The notes: generated by a model not told the origin, from the sequence alone. A stretch of 64,000 nt of DNA from Holophagales bacterium (GCA_016714815.1 JADKBZ010000032.1:124001-188000), one strand, 5' to 3'. Counted from the stretch's first letter, positions 8,980 to 17,452 are shown. Program-made: numbers and translations.

Positions 8980-11100
8980 ATGGGCGAGTACCTGCAGCAG
9001 CAGCGGAAACTTCGCGTCACGACGCCGCTCGGCCCGAACGAGCTCCTCCTGAAGTCGTTCTCGGGGGACGAGGGGATCTCGACGCTCTTCAGCTACCGGC
9101 TGGAGATGGTCGCGGAGAACAAGACGAAAGTCCCCTTCGACGCGCTCCTGGGGCAGGGGCTGACGATCCACCTGCAGCTCGCGGACGAGTCGAGCGACAC
9201 GCACCTGAACGGGCTCTGCATCCGCCTCGCCCAGGCGGACCGGGACGCGACGTTCACGCTCTACGAGGCGGAGATCGTCCCCGACGTCTGGAAGCTGACG
9301 CGAAAGGCGCAGAGCCGGATCTTCCAGCGGATGACGGTGAAGGAGATCCTGCAGAAGGTCTTCCAGGGCTACACGGTCGACTGGCAGCTCAACGAGAAAT
9401 ACGAGCCGCGCGACTACTGCGTCCAGTACCGCGAGACGGACTTCAACTTCGGCGCCCGGCTGATGGAGGAGGAGGGGATCTACTTCTTCTTCGAGCACGG
9501 GGACGGCAGCCACAGGATGATCGTCTCCGACAGCGCCCTGAATCACCCGAAGCTGCCGGGGGAGAGCAAGTTCATCTACGAGGAGGTCGAGGGAGGGACG
9601 CGGGAGGAGAACCGGATCTGGTCCTGGAAGAAGGAGCAGGAGATCCGTCCCGGGAAGTTCGTCCTCTGGGACCACACCTTCGAGCTCCCGCACAAGCACC
9701 TCGAGGCGGAGGCGACGATCCTCGCGAGCGTCCCGGTGGGAAAGGAGACCCACAAGCTCAAGGTCGCCGGCGTCGACGCGATGGAGCTGTACGACTTCCC
9801 GGGGGAGTTCGCGCAGCGCTTCGACGGGATCGGCTCCGGCGGGGGCGAGCAGCCGGTCGAGCTGCAGAAGATCTTCCGCGACAACAAGCGGACGGTCGAG
9901 CTCCGGATGGACGAGGAGACGACCCCGGCCATCGTCCTCAGGGCCAGCAGCAACGTGAAGCACCTCGTCCCGGGGTACAGGTTCACGCTGCAGCGCCACT
10001 TCAACGGGGACGGGGACTACGTCATCACCGGCATTCGGCACGAGGCCTCGTTCGGTGCGGACTACCGCTCGGGAAAGGACGCCCTCCTCGGCTACGAGAA
10101 TGAGATCGTCTGCATCCCGGCGGCGCTCCCCTTCCGGCCGCGGCGGACGACGCCCAGGCCCGTCGTCCAGGGGAGCCAGACGGCGGTGGTCGTCGGGCCG
10201 GCGGGCGAGGAGATCTTCACCGACAGGTACGGGCGGGTGAAGGTGCAGTTTCACTGGGACCGCGAGGGAAAGAACGACGAAGCCTCGTCGTGCTGGATCC
10301 GGGTGGGGACGAACTGGGCCGGCCGCCTCTGGGGAGCGATCCGGATTCCGCGGATCGGGCACGAGGTGATCGTCGACTTCCTGGAAGGCGACCCGGACCA
10401 GCCGATCATCGTCGGGAGCGTCTACAACGCCGACATGATGCCGCCGTACGACCTGCCCAGGGACAAGACGAAAAGCGGGGTCAAGTCGCGGAGCTCCAAG
10501 GGCGCGGGGCCCGCGAACTTCAACGAGATCATGTTCGAGGACAAGAAGGGCGCCGAGCTCCTGAAGATCCACGCCGAGAGGAACCAGGACATCGAGGTCG
10601 AGGCGAGCGAGTCCCACACGGTGGGCTACGACCGGACGAAGTCGATCGGCCACGACGAGACGACGAGCGTGGCCCGGCACCGGACGGAGAACGTCGGCGT
10701 GAACGAGAGCATCAACGTCGGCGCCAACCGGGAGATCACGATCGGGGGGAACGAGACGCGGACGATCGCGCAGAACGAGGCGATGTCGGTCGGGGCCGCG
10801 CTCAGCCTGACGGTCAGCTCCGCCGTGACCGTCGACGTCGGAGCCGCCTCGACGGTCAACGTCGGCGGGAACTCCGCGACGCAGATCGGCGGGAGCGGGA
10901 CGATCACGGCCGCCAAGTCGCTCACCCTGAGCGCCGCCGACACGGTGCAGATCCAGACCGGCGGATCCTCGATCACTCTGCGGAAGAACGGGAGCATCAC
11001 GATCAAGGGCAAACACATCACGATCGACGCGAGCGGGACGGTCAACGTCAGGGCGTCGGGCGACATCAAGATCAAGGGAAGCAAGATCTCGCAGAACTGA
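8980..11100 (+). CDS. vgrG: T6SS spike protein VgrG (paralogue 2)
   Basis: The 706-aa product begins MGEYLQQQRKLRVTTPLG, with AGGGGAAG just upstream. The gp27-like region (about 1-380) and gp5 OB-fold (about 400-480: GEEIFTDRYGRVKVQFHWD, DFLEGDPDQPIIVGSVYN) match the other two copies closely. The tail (about 500-706) begins with repeats such as ESINVGANREITIGGNETRT. It ends in a DUF2345-like beta-helix with polar GSITIKGKHITIDASGTVN and DIKIKGSKISQ units, the usual needle-extending fold. It heads the module DUF2169, ketosynthase-like, DUF4150, metallopeptidase, immunity candidate, DUF6484 and TIGR02270, and is presumably the delivery spike for that metallopeptidase. Confidence 0.94.
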   Translation: MGEYLQQQRKLRVTTPLGPNELLLKSFSGDEGISTLFSYRLEMVAENKTKVPFDALLGQGLTIHLQLADESSDTHLNGLCIRLAQADRDATFTLYEAEIVPDVWKLTRKAQSRIFQRMTVKEILQKVFQGYTVDWQLNEKYEPRDYCVQYRETDFNFGARLMEEEGIYFFFEHGDGSHRMIVSDSALNHPKLPGESKFIYEEVEGGTREENRIWSWKKEQEIRPGKFVLWDHTFELPHKHLEAEATILASVPVGKETHKLKVAGVDAMELYDFPGEFAQRFDGIGSGGGEQPVELQKIFRDNKRTVELRMDEETTPAIVLRASSNVKHLVPGYRFTLQRHFNGDGDYVITGIRHEASFGADYRSGKDALLGYENEIVCIPAALPFRPRRTTPRPVVQGSQTAVVVGPAGEEIFTDRYGRVKVQFHWDREGKNDEASSCWIRVGTNWAGRLWGAIRIPRIGHEVIVDFLEGDPDQPIIVGSVYNADMMPPYDLPRDKTKSGVKSRSSKGAGPANFNEIMFEDKKGAELLKIHAERNQDIEVEASESHTVGYDRTKSIGHDETTSVARHRTENVGVNESINVGANREITIGGNETRTIAQNEAMSVGAALSLTVSSAVTVDVGAASTVNVGGNSATQIGGSGTITAAKSLTLSAADTVQIQTGGSSITLRKNGSITIKGKHITIDASGTVNVRASGDIKIKGSKISQN

Positions 11101-11128
11101 GCGAAGAACCGCCGTCGAAAGGAAGGCC

Positions 11129-12139
11129 GTGGCAGGGATGGAGCTGGTGAACAGGAGCCGGTGGGCGGCGGAGAGGACCCTCGTCATCGACGGGTCCGGG
11201 GCCGAGCTGCTCGCCGTGATCCTGAAGGCGACGTTCGCCTGGTCCGCCCGGTCGGGACTCCAGCCGGCGGCCGGGCAGGCCGCCGTGCGGCTTGCCGACG
11301 AGCCCGCCGGCGAGCCGGGCCGCTCCTCGATACGGAAGGCCTCGGACGTCTGCCCGGGAAAGCCCGGCTGCGACCTCGTCCTCCTCGGTTGCGCGGGGCG
11401 CTCGCGGCCGGCCCCGCAGGTGGACGTCTCGTTTCGCGTCGGCGCCTTCGGCCGGGACGTCCGCGTCTTCGGCGAGCGCCGCTGGTCGGGCGCCACCGGC
11501 GCTCCCGAGCCGGAGCCCTTCGAGACGATGCCCCTAACCTGGGAGAACGCCTACGGCGGCAGGGACGCGGACCTGCCGGCTCCGGGGGCTTTCGAAGAGG
11601 ACCCGAGGAATCCCGTCGGGCGAGGGTTTCGCGGGCGCGGCTCGAGGAGGCCGGTCGCGGGAGACCGCCTGCCGAACGTCGAAGATCCCGCCTCCCTGAT
11701 CAAGGGACCGTTCGATCGCCCCCGGCCGGCGGGCTTCGGGTTCGTGGCCTCGCACTGGCAGCCCCGGGTCTCGTACGCGGGGACGTACGACGCGGCCTGG
11801 CTGCGTCAGCGGGCGCCCCTCCCCCCCGACGACCTCGATCCGCGCTTTCACCAGCGTGGCGCGCCGGGGCTCGTGGCGCCCGAGCCGCCGGCGGCGGGAG
11901 CCCCCGTCGTCGTCACCGGCGTCGTTCCGTACGGGGAGCTGCGGTTCGCCCTCCCGCGAGTCGTCCCGCAAGGGCAGATCTATTTCCGCCGCCAGAAGAC
12001 CGACCTCGCCTTCACGCTGCAGACGGTCCTCGTCGACGCCGACGCCGCGCTCGTCGAGCTGACCTTCGGCGCCTACCGGAGCGTCCACGGGAAGACGCGC
12101 GACGTCGAGTGCGTCGCGGTCGAGGCGGAGGGGCCGTGA
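11129..12139 (+). CDS. DUF2169 domain protein, T6SS effector adaptor/chaperone family (copy 1)
   Basis: The 336-aa product starts at GTG 11129, with AGGAAGG upstream; the ATG at 11138 is an alternative. It has the DUF2169 layout: an N-terminal beta region (LLAVILKATFAWSA), then VDVSFRVGAFGRDVRVFGERRW, then the hallmark LTWENAYGG and a later NPVGRGF / LPNVEDPASLI block. DUF2169 proteins are encoded beside vgrG and PAAR-effector genes; one (Atu3641) is needed for the Tde2 effector of Agrobacterium. The likely job is to load the DUF4150/metallopeptidase cargo onto VgrG2. It is cytoplasmic, with no signal peptide, and overlaps the next gene by four bases (GTGA). Confidence 0.85.
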   Translation: MAGMELVNRSRWAAERTLVIDGSGAELLAVILKATFAWSARSGLQPAAGQAAVRLADEPAGEPGRSSIRKASDVCPGKPGCDLVLLGCAGRSRPAPQVDVSFRVGAFGRDVRVFGERRWSGATGAPEPEPFETMPLTWENAYGGRDADLPAPGAFEEDPRNPVGRGFRGRGSRRPVAGDRLPNVEDPASLIKGPFDRPRPAGFGFVASHWQPRVSYAGTYDAAWLRQRAPLPPDDLDPRFHQRGAPGLVAPEPPAAGAPVVVTGVVPYGELRFALPRVVPQGQIYFRRQKTDLAFTLQTVLVDADAALVELTFGAYRSVHGKTRDVECVAVEAEGP

Positions 12140-13269
12140 GCGCGGCCGAGCCGAGGGCGCCGTCCCGCGGGGCCGTCGTCGTCACGGGAGTCGGTGCGGT
12201 CACCGCCGTGGGCGCCACGGCGGCCCAGAGCTTCACGTCGATCCGCGCGAGCCTCCGTCGCGTCTCCGAAAGGCCTCTCGCCGGGGCCGGGGGAGAGCCG
12301 GGCGAGGACGGCGGCGTCTACCTCGCCTCCAGCGCCGAGGGGCTCGCCGTCTCGCTCGGCGCCGCCGGGCCGGCGGACCTCGCCCTGCACGCGGCGAGGG
12401 AGGCCCTCTTCGACGCGGGCCTCTACGAGCCGGTCGACGTGGACGGGGCGTATCGCCGCAGGGCGGTCGCGCTCTTTCTCGCTCTTCCGTACGCGGACGC
12501 GCCGGGGGCCGACCCGGGCGCGGCCACGTCGCTCAAGGCCGCCGCCGAAGCCGCGGGGCTCCTGGAGCGGGGCCGGACGGAGCTCCACGCCGTTGCCAGG
12601 GGGCACGCGGCGGGGGTTCTCGCCCTCCACGCCGCCGTCGCCCGGCTCCAGTCGGGAGAGGTCGACGTGGCCCTCGTCGGAGGCCAGGACGCGATGCTGA
12701 ATCCTGCCAACGTCTCCGAGATGAACAAGACCTCCCGGCTCCGGACGGATCGGGCCCCCGGCGGGGCGATTCCGGGAGAAGGGAGCGCCTTCCTCGTCCT
12801 GGAGCGCCTCGAGCCCGCGCGGCGCCGGCGGGCTCCGCTCTACGCCGCCGTCGAGGGGATCGCCGTCGCGCACGAGCCGGTTCCGTTCGACGGCGAGACG
12901 CCGAACCGCGGCGAGGGGGCGAGCCAGGCCGTGGGGTGGGCGCTCTCGGCGTCGCCCTCCGCGGGGCGGATCGCCGACGTCTTCACCGACCTGAACGGCG
13001 AACGGGGCCGGTTCCTCGAGTGGGCTCTCGTCGAGACGCGCGCCCTGGCGGCCCTTCCGGCCGGCTGGAAGCGCCACGTCCCCGCCTCCATCGTCGGAGA
13101 TCTCGGCGCGGCGTCGGGGGTCCTTCTCCTCGCCCTCGCCGCGCACGGAGTCCGCTTCCCGCGGGAAGCGGGAAGCGCCGCGCTCGTCAGCGGCACGGCC
13201 CAGCGCGGGGAGCGGGTAGCCGCGGTCCTGGCGGCCGTCGCTCCTCCGGGCGCGGAAGGGGGGAGGTAG
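12136..13269 (+). CDS. Ketosynthase/thiolase-like T6SS protein with the catalytic triad replaced
   Basis: The 377-aa product starts at GTG 12136. It keeps the thiolase-fold signatures of beta-ketoacyl synthases: VVVTGVGAVTAVG at the N-terminus, GEVDVALVGGQDAMLNP in the middle, and PGGAIPGEGSAFLVLE. At the nucleophile position the usual ACxxG becomes ARGHAAG, with His157 where Cys is expected. The first histidine region reads FTDLNGE (Asn287) and the second reads VGDLGAASG (Asp322 in place of His). All three condensing residues therefore appear lost, and it should not catalyse Claisen condensation. Ketosynthase-like proteins occur next to DUF2169 and PAAR genes in T6SS clusters, so a binding or scaffold role is likely. 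No ACP or other fatty-acid gene lies nearby. Confidence 0.8.
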   Translation: MSAAEPRAPSRGAVVVTGVGAVTAVGATAAQSFTSIRASLRRVSERPLAGAGGEPGEDGGVYLASSAEGLAVSLGAAGPADLALHAAREALFDAGLYEPVDVDGAYRRRAVALFLALPYADAPGADPGAATSLKAAAEAAGLLERGRTELHAVARGHAAGVLALHAAVARLQSGEVDVALVGGQDAMLNPANVSEMNKTSRLRTDRAPGGAIPGEGSAFLVLERLEPARRRRAPLYAAVEGIAVAHEPVPFDGETPNRGEGASQAVGWALSASPSAGRIADVFTDLNGERGRFLEWALVETRALAALPAGWKRHVPASIVGDLGAASGVLLLALAAHGVRFPREAGSAALVSGTAQRGERVAAVLAAVAPPGAEGGR

Positions 13270-13274
13270 CCCCG

Positions 13275-13997
13275 ATGCCGACGACCACGGTCAACTCCCT
13301 GACGGTCGTCCACAGGCAGAGCTGCGGGACGGCCATCGCGTTCCCCGACGTCTGCAAGACGCCGAGCCCGGCCGGCGGGACGCCGGTCCCGATCCCCTAT
13401 CCCAACATCGCCTCCTCGCAGAACACGGCCGACGGCAGCAGCACCGTGAAGGTGGACGGCAACCCGATCATGCTCCGCGGCTCGAACTTCTCGACGAGCT
13501 CGGGCGACGAAGCGGGGACGGCCCTGGGAATCCTGTCGAACAAGATCAAGGGGAAGGCGATTCCCCTGACGTTCTCCTTCGACGTCATGGTGGACGGCGA
13601 CTTCGTCTTCCGGCAGCTCGACCTGATGCTGCAGAACGTCAGCCCGCCGCCGAACACCCCGCCCGGCGTTCTGGTCCAGCCGCCGCTCCTCATTCCCTTC
13701 CCCTGGTTCGACCCTCCGAAGTGGAGCGTCCGCTGGAGAAAGCGGGAGGCGAAGTGCGGCGACGAGGTCCACATAGAGGTCAGAGACGAAGGGGGCGGGG
13801 CGGGTACCTGGGTCAGCCTCACCGTCGCCCGGGCGCCGTGGGAGCTGCCCATCGCCTACTTCGTCGAGCAGATCGGGGCCGGCCTGCTGGCGATCAGGTG
13901 GGTGACCCAGACCGGGCCGGATCCGAAGAACCAGGTGCAGCTCGACATCTTCGCCTTCGGCGGGGCTCGTACGAGAAGTCTGGCCAGCCGCTCATGA
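13275..13997 (+). CDS. PAAR-like DUF4150 protein (spike tip), possibly N-terminal part of a fused effector
   Basis: The 240-aa frame starts at ATG 13275, 5 bases after the previous stop. The DUF4150/PAAR-like domain fills about residues 1-125: PTTTVNSLTVVHRQSCGTA, IPYPNIASS, TVKVDGNPIMLRGSNFSTS and SGDEAGT. Such proteins cap the VgrG tip and carry effectors. Residues 140-230 form a beta-rich domain (WSVRWRKREAKCGDEVHIEV) that could be a linker or Ig-like module. The frame ends in an unrelated-looking tail (ARTRSLASRS) after the G-run at 13962-13965. One extra G there would continue into GGGSYEKSGQPLMITVPVEA and join the metallopeptidase. Alternatively ATG 13994 overlaps this stop (ATGA) as a coupled second gene. 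Confidence 0.85.
   Translation: MPTTTVNSLTVVHRQSCGTAIAFPDVCKTPSPAGGTPVPIPYPNIASSQNTADGSSTVKVDGNPIMLRGSNFSTSSGDEAGTALGILSNKIKGKAIPLTFSFDVMVDGDFVFRQLDLMLQNVSPPPNTPPGVLVQPPLLIPFPWFDPPKWSVRWRKREAKCGDEVHIEVRDEGGGAGTWVSLTVARAPWELPIAYFVEQIGAGLLAIRWVTQTGPDPKNQVQLDIFAFGGARTRSLASRS
13962..13965 (+). other. Probable frameshift or coupling point between DUF4150 and metallopeptidase frames
   Basis: The reading frame of the DUF4150 protein and that of the metallopeptidase can be joined by adding one G to this four-G run. This would give DIFAFGGGSYEKSGQPLMITV. Without it the proteins are separate and linked only by an ATGA overlap at 13994-13997. Confidence 0.5.
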
Positions 13998-14737
13998 TCA
14001 CGGTGCCAGTGGAGGCGAAACAGCCGGGCTCCAAGCTCCAGCGCTCGGTCCCCCAGATGACCCCGGTCCTCCAGCCCGACGGCACGTACACGTACACGCA
14101 GGGAACGGGGACGTGGGGGTGGGACTACGGCTTCGACCTGGAGATCAAGGACGGAGTCTTCAAGGTGACGGCGCGGATCAAGCTCGTGGCCAAGGGGGGC
14201 GCGACGTTCGGCGACACCGAGAAGAAGGCCTGGAAGCAGGAGATCGAGACCATCTGGACCCGCAAGTGGCGCGAGCACCGGCAGTCCTGCCTGCGCGGGA
14301 TGCTGTGCACGTGCTGGGGCGGCTGCTGCCTCTTCCCGGTCGTGGTGGAATGCCTCTTCGTCGACTCGGGCGAGTTCGCCGAGGTGGAGGTCTGGAACGG
14401 GAACCCCGACACGCACGGCTTCACCGGCGGCAATCACAACAAGTGGTGGAACTCGGCGACCTGGTTCATGGAGCGCTGCGGGCACGAGGGGAACCAGCTC
14501 GGCGTCCGCGCGCACGAGGTCGGCCACACGCTCGGCCTCTACGACGAGTACCGCACGGGGGCGATCTACGTTCCGACGGACGCGAGCGGCAACGCGACGG
14601 GACCGCCCCCGAACCCGGACGTCCCTGGAAGCCTGATGGGGCCGAGCGGGACCGGGATCAAGAAGAACCATCTGGACGAGTTCCACGCGTGGTTCGTCGG
14701 CAAGGCCGACCATGACTACGAGCGTGAGCCGCTCTAG
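13994..14737 (+). CDS. Zinc metallopeptidase T6SS effector (metzincin-type)
   Basis: Read from ATG 13994, which overlaps the DUF4150 stop, the product has 247 aa. HEVGHTLGLYD (residues 174-184) is an HExxHxxGxxD zinc site, with Glu175 as expected catalytic base. A Cys-rich stretch (CLRGMLCTCWGGCC, 99-112) could form disulfides after delivery. There is no signal peptide, which fits T6SS export with the PAAR-like partner. The predicted job is to cleave proteins in the periplasm or cytoplasm of a competitor cell. The open frame continues upstream without a stop (SYEKSGQPL before the Met), so it may originally have been the C-terminal domain of the DUF4150 protein. It overlaps the next gene by 26 bases, as effector-immunity pairs often do. 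Confidence 0.82.
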   Translation: MITVPVEAKQPGSKLQRSVPQMTPVLQPDGTYTYTQGTGTWGWDYGFDLEIKDGVFKVTARIKLVAKGGATFGDTEKKAWKQEIETIWTRKWREHRQSCLRGMLCTCWGGCCLFPVVVECLFVDSGEFAEVEVWNGNPDTHGFTGGNHNKWWNSATWFMERCGHEGNQLGVRAHEVGHTLGLYDEYRTGAIYVPTDASGNATGPPPNPDVPGSLMGPSGTGIKKNHLDEFHAWFVGKADHDYEREPL

Positions 14738-15671
14738 GCGGGCCGCTCTCGCGTGGGCGATCGCGGTGGCGGCTGCGATTCCCGGCGTCGCGGGGCTCGC
14801 GGCCACGAACGGAAAGGAACGAGGGGCCATGTCGGACAGCTGGGTCTTCTACACGCGTACCGTCGGGTCGGCGGGGACCCTGGGCGGGAGCTTCACGAAG
14901 GAGGCGGCGCTCGTGAGGACGGATTCCTCGCTCCCGGGGATCCCGCGGATCGGCGTCTTTCGCGCGCCGATGGAGCCGGGGGCGTGGGACGCGCTCGCCG
15001 GCGCGGTCCGTTCCCTCGGCGCCGCCCGTTCGTCCGGTCAGCACCCGCCGGGAACCGCGATGGTCTCGATCGGGATCATGGCGAAGGGCCGGGCGGAGGT
15101 GGTCCACAGCCAGGCCGAGGGGGCGGCGAATCCGGACGAGCTGGCCGTTCTCGCGAAGGCCGAGGCCCTCGTCGACGACACGATGAAGCGTCCTCACCAG
15201 GCCCTGGAGGGGAGCGCGGAGTGGGAGAGCCCTTCGGTGGCGGTGGACGACGACGTTCGCGTCCGCGTCCGCGTCGGCAATCCGGGCCTCGTGCCGGTCC
15301 CATTTCCAAATCCCGCGTCGGCGGGCTCCCCATCCGCTCTCAGCCTCGTCCTCGTGCGCGTCGCTCCCGGCGGCGAGGCGGGCGAGAGCCGCGAGATCGA
15401 ATTCGCGCCGGAGGAGATTTCCGAGGTCGGACCAGACGGGAAGAGGTCGACAGGCCCCCCGGAGGACGTCGTCCCCCTGGCGCCGGGCAAGGCCGTCCAC
15501 TTTCTGGCGAGGTCCCGGCTCCGGATCGCCCCGGCGAGCTACCGGGCGTCCCTTCGGATCTCCGTCGCCGCGCCTCCCGGCGCGGACGAGAGGTCCGTTT
15601 CCGGGACGATCGTCGTCGAAATGCCTGCTCTCGCGGTCGTCCGGCCGAAACCCCAGGGAGGAACGCGCTGA
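14712..15671 (+). CDS. Secreted protein, candidate immunity protein for the metallopeptidase effector
   Basis: The 319-aa product starts at ATG 14712, inside the 3' end of the effector gene (26-base overlap). Residues 1-31 look like a Sec signal peptide (SRSRRAALAWAIAVAAAIPGVAGLAA), so the mature protein should be periplasmic. It is soluble and mixed alpha/beta with no recognised catalytic motif; segments include SDSWVFYTRTVGSAGTLGG and a C-terminal beta-rich half (VRVRVRVGNPGLVPVPFPN). An exported protein directly coupled to a peptidase effector is the classic arrangement of a periplasmic immunity protein. This is inferred from position, not homology. An internal Met (SDSWV, 14829) could start a cytoplasmic form. 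Confidence 0.6.
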   Translation: MTTSVSRSRRAALAWAIAVAAAIPGVAGLAATNGKERGAMSDSWVFYTRTVGSAGTLGGSFTKEAALVRTDSSLPGIPRIGVFRAPMEPGAWDALAGAVRSLGAARSSGQHPPGTAMVSIGIMAKGRAEVVHSQAEGAANPDELAVLAKAEALVDDTMKRPHQALEGSAEWESPSVAVDDDVRVRVRVGNPGLVPVPFPNPASAGSPSALSLVLVRVAPGGEAGESREIEFAPEEISEVGPDGKRSTGPPEDVVPLAPGKAVHFLARSRLRIAPASYRASLRISVAAPPGADERSVSGTIVVEMPALAVVRPKPQGGTR

Positions 15672-16114
15672 TGGAAGACGGGAAGATCGTCCTCGACCTC
15701 GTGAAGGAAGCCTCCTCGACCCGGCTGGGAAGGGTCGCGGCCCTTCTCGACGACGCGATCCTCGTCGTCTCCGGGCCGGACGACACGCTGCTCGCGTGCG
15801 ACGTCCTCGAGCCCCGCTACGGCGAGGCGCCGCGGCTGGCGGAGAACGACGTCGTCCTCGTGGTGGTCCCGGAGGGGGGGGCGGGCCGCGGCGTCGTCCT
15901 CGGGCGGGTCTGCCGCCCCGACGCGGCGAACGCCGTCGCGAAGGCCCCGCCGGACGAGATCGTCCTGGAGGCGGCGAAGGGTCTCACGCTGAAGGTGGGG
16001 GAGGGCTCGGTCTCCCTTCGCGAGGACGGGAAGGTCCTGATCAAGGGCCGCGAGCTCGTCTCTCACGCCCGGGGCCGCAACCGCATCCGGGGCGGCTCGG
16101 TCGCGATCAACTGA
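15671..16114 (+). CDS. DUF6484-type T6SS-associated protein
   Basis: The 147-aa product starts at ATG 15671, overlapping the previous TGA by one base. The centre is a small beta-barrel-like segment (RVAALLDDAILVVSGPDD, ENDVVLVVVPEGGAGRGVVLGRVC). The C-terminus (LEAAKGLTLKVGEGSVSLRE, KVLIKGRELVSHARGRNR, IRGGSVAIN) resembles the tips of VgrG beta-helices. Proteins of this layout are typically encoded with vgrG, DUF2169 and TIGR02270 genes. An adaptor or spike-associated role is likely. Family name is from memory of the pattern and context. Confidence 0.65.
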   Translation: MEDGKIVLDLVKEASSTRLGRVAALLDDAILVVSGPDDTLLACDVLEPRYGEAPRLAENDVVLVVVPEGGAGRGVVLGRVCRPDAANAVAKAPPDEIVLEAAKGLTLKVGEGSVSLREDGKVLIKGRELVSHARGRNRIRGGSVAIN

Positions 16115-16132
16115 GGGGCGGACGGGCGCACG

Positions 16133-17368
16133 ATGCTCTCGCCGAAGGTCCTTCTCCTCCGCGACGTGCTCGAGGAGCACCTCGAGGAGCTCCAGTTCCT
16201 GTGGGGACTCAGGCGGAGCGGCCTCAGGTCGCCCGAGCTGACCCTCCCGAAGCTGAGACGACTCGAGGAGCGGATCGAGGCTCACGCCGACGGGCTGCTG
16301 CTCGCTCGCGGAGAGCTGCCCGGGCTCGTCGGAGAGGGGCTGACGTCGGACGATCCTCTCGTCTCGTTCGCGGCCGGGTACGTCCTCCTCGGCAGCGGCC
16401 TTCCGGGGGCCGCCGTCTCGGTCGTCGAGGCCTTCCGCGGAGCGAGCGGGGGCGGACGCGAGGGGCTTGGCGAGGCGCTCTCGCACGGAGACGTCCGCGC
16501 GGTTTCGGGAGAGCTCGCCGCCTGCGTGAAGTCGGAGGACGCGGGCCTCGCCGTCGCGGCCGCGGCGGCGCTCGCACTCCAGAGCGCGCCGGGTGTTCCC
16601 GGCCCTGAGGAGTCCCGGTTTCGTGACGACGCCGACCCCGCCGTGCGGGCCGCCGGCTGGCGGCTCGTGCCGCTGCTGCCGTCCGCCCCGAGGCCGGAGG
16701 CGTTCCGCAGGGGTCTGTCGGATCCGGACCTGGACGTGGCCCGGGAGGCCGCCGTGGCGGCCGCGTGGTTCGCCGAGCCGGCGGCGCTTGAGGCGTGCCG
16801 CTCGCACGCCCGGGCCGGCGGGGAAAACACCGCCGAGTGGCTTTACCTCCTCGCCGTCCTGGGAGAGCCGGGGGACCTCGCCCTCGTCGCGGGGGCCGCG
16901 GCGGGACGGGCGGGGGACGGGCGGGCGGGGCCGCGGGCACTCGGGGCGCTGGGCCATCCCGGCGGCGTGGGTGCCCTCCTTCTGGCGATGGAATCCGAAG
17001 ACCCGGTTCGCGCGTCGGCGGCGGGGGCGGCGTTCGCGAAGATCACGGGAGCAGACGTCGCGAGCGATCGCCGGGCGACCGTCCGCCCGCCCGGAGAGGC
17101 GCCGGACGACTTCGAAGAGGAGTTTCTCGAAGAGGTGGCGCTCCCCGACGCCGCAACTGCCCGGGCGCTCTGGAAGGACGTCGGCCCGTCCTACGCGAAG
17201 GGGACGCGCTGGTGTCGCGGGGCCGACGTTTCGTCCGGCTGTCCGGCCGGGCTCCTCGAAGAGTTCGACCTGGAGTCCCGCTGGGAGGCGTGCCTGCGCG
17301 GCCGGTTCCGCGGCACGTGGAAGGGCGCCACGTCCGAGCTGATCCGCCTGACCCCGGGGAGGAGCTGA
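16133..17368 (+). CDS. TIGR02270-family HEAT-repeat protein of T6SS clusters
   Basis: The 411-aa product starts at ATG 16133. The N-terminus (LLRDVLEEHLEELQFLWGLRR) and following HEAT-like helices (DDPLVSFAAGYVLLGSG, DDADPAVRAAGWRLVPLLP, DPDLDVAREAAVAAAWFAE) fit the TIGR02270 family found in T6SS/PAAR loci. The C-terminal part (LEEVALPDAATARALWKDV, GTRWCRGADVSSGC, WEACLRGRFRGTW) is also characteristic. No export signal is visible. It is the last gene before the vgrG3 promoter, so it closes module 2. Function is unknown; scaffolding is a guess. Confidence 0.75.
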   Translation: MLSPKVLLLRDVLEEHLEELQFLWGLRRSGLRSPELTLPKLRRLEERIEAHADGLLLARGELPGLVGEGLTSDDPLVSFAAGYVLLGSGLPGAAVSVVEAFRGASGGGREGLGEALSHGDVRAVSGELAACVKSEDAGLAVAAAAALALQSAPGVPGPEESRFRDDADPAVRAAGWRLVPLLPSAPRPEAFRRGLSDPDLDVAREAAVAAAWFAEPAALEACRSHARAGGENTAEWLYLLAVLGEPGDLALVAGAAAGRAGDGRAGPRALGALGHPGGVGALLLAMESEDPVRASAAGAAFAKITGADVASDRRATVRPPGEAPDDFEEEFLEEVALPDAATARALWKDVGPSYAKGTRWCRGADVSSGCPAGLLEEFDLESRWEACLRGRFRGTWKGATSELIRLTPGRS

Positions 17369-17423
17369 GAGCCCCGGCTCGGTGAGGCTCGTCACCGCGA
17401 GGTACGACGGGGGGCGTTCGCCT

Positions 17424-17452
17424 TTGACCGGGCCGGAATCGGAACCTATATT
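17424..17452 (+). promoter_or_regulatory. vgrG3 promoter (TTGACC-N17-TATATT), duplicate of vgrG2 promoter
   Basis: TTGACC (17424-17429) and TATATT (17447-17452), 17 bases apart, sit 66 bases before the vgrG3 ATG, against 63 bases for vgrG2. The flanking CCTTTGACC, GGAACCTATATTCC, GATCGGCGG and CTCGAGGGGAAGAAC blocks are common to both. Confidence 0.75.

Noticed and set aside
8782..11496. 904-aa minus-strand open frame opposite vgrG2
   Set aside because: Mirror of a coding strand in very GC-rich DNA; similar mirrors occur opposite vgrG1 and vgrG3 and carry the same meaningless LDLLLLL-type repeats.
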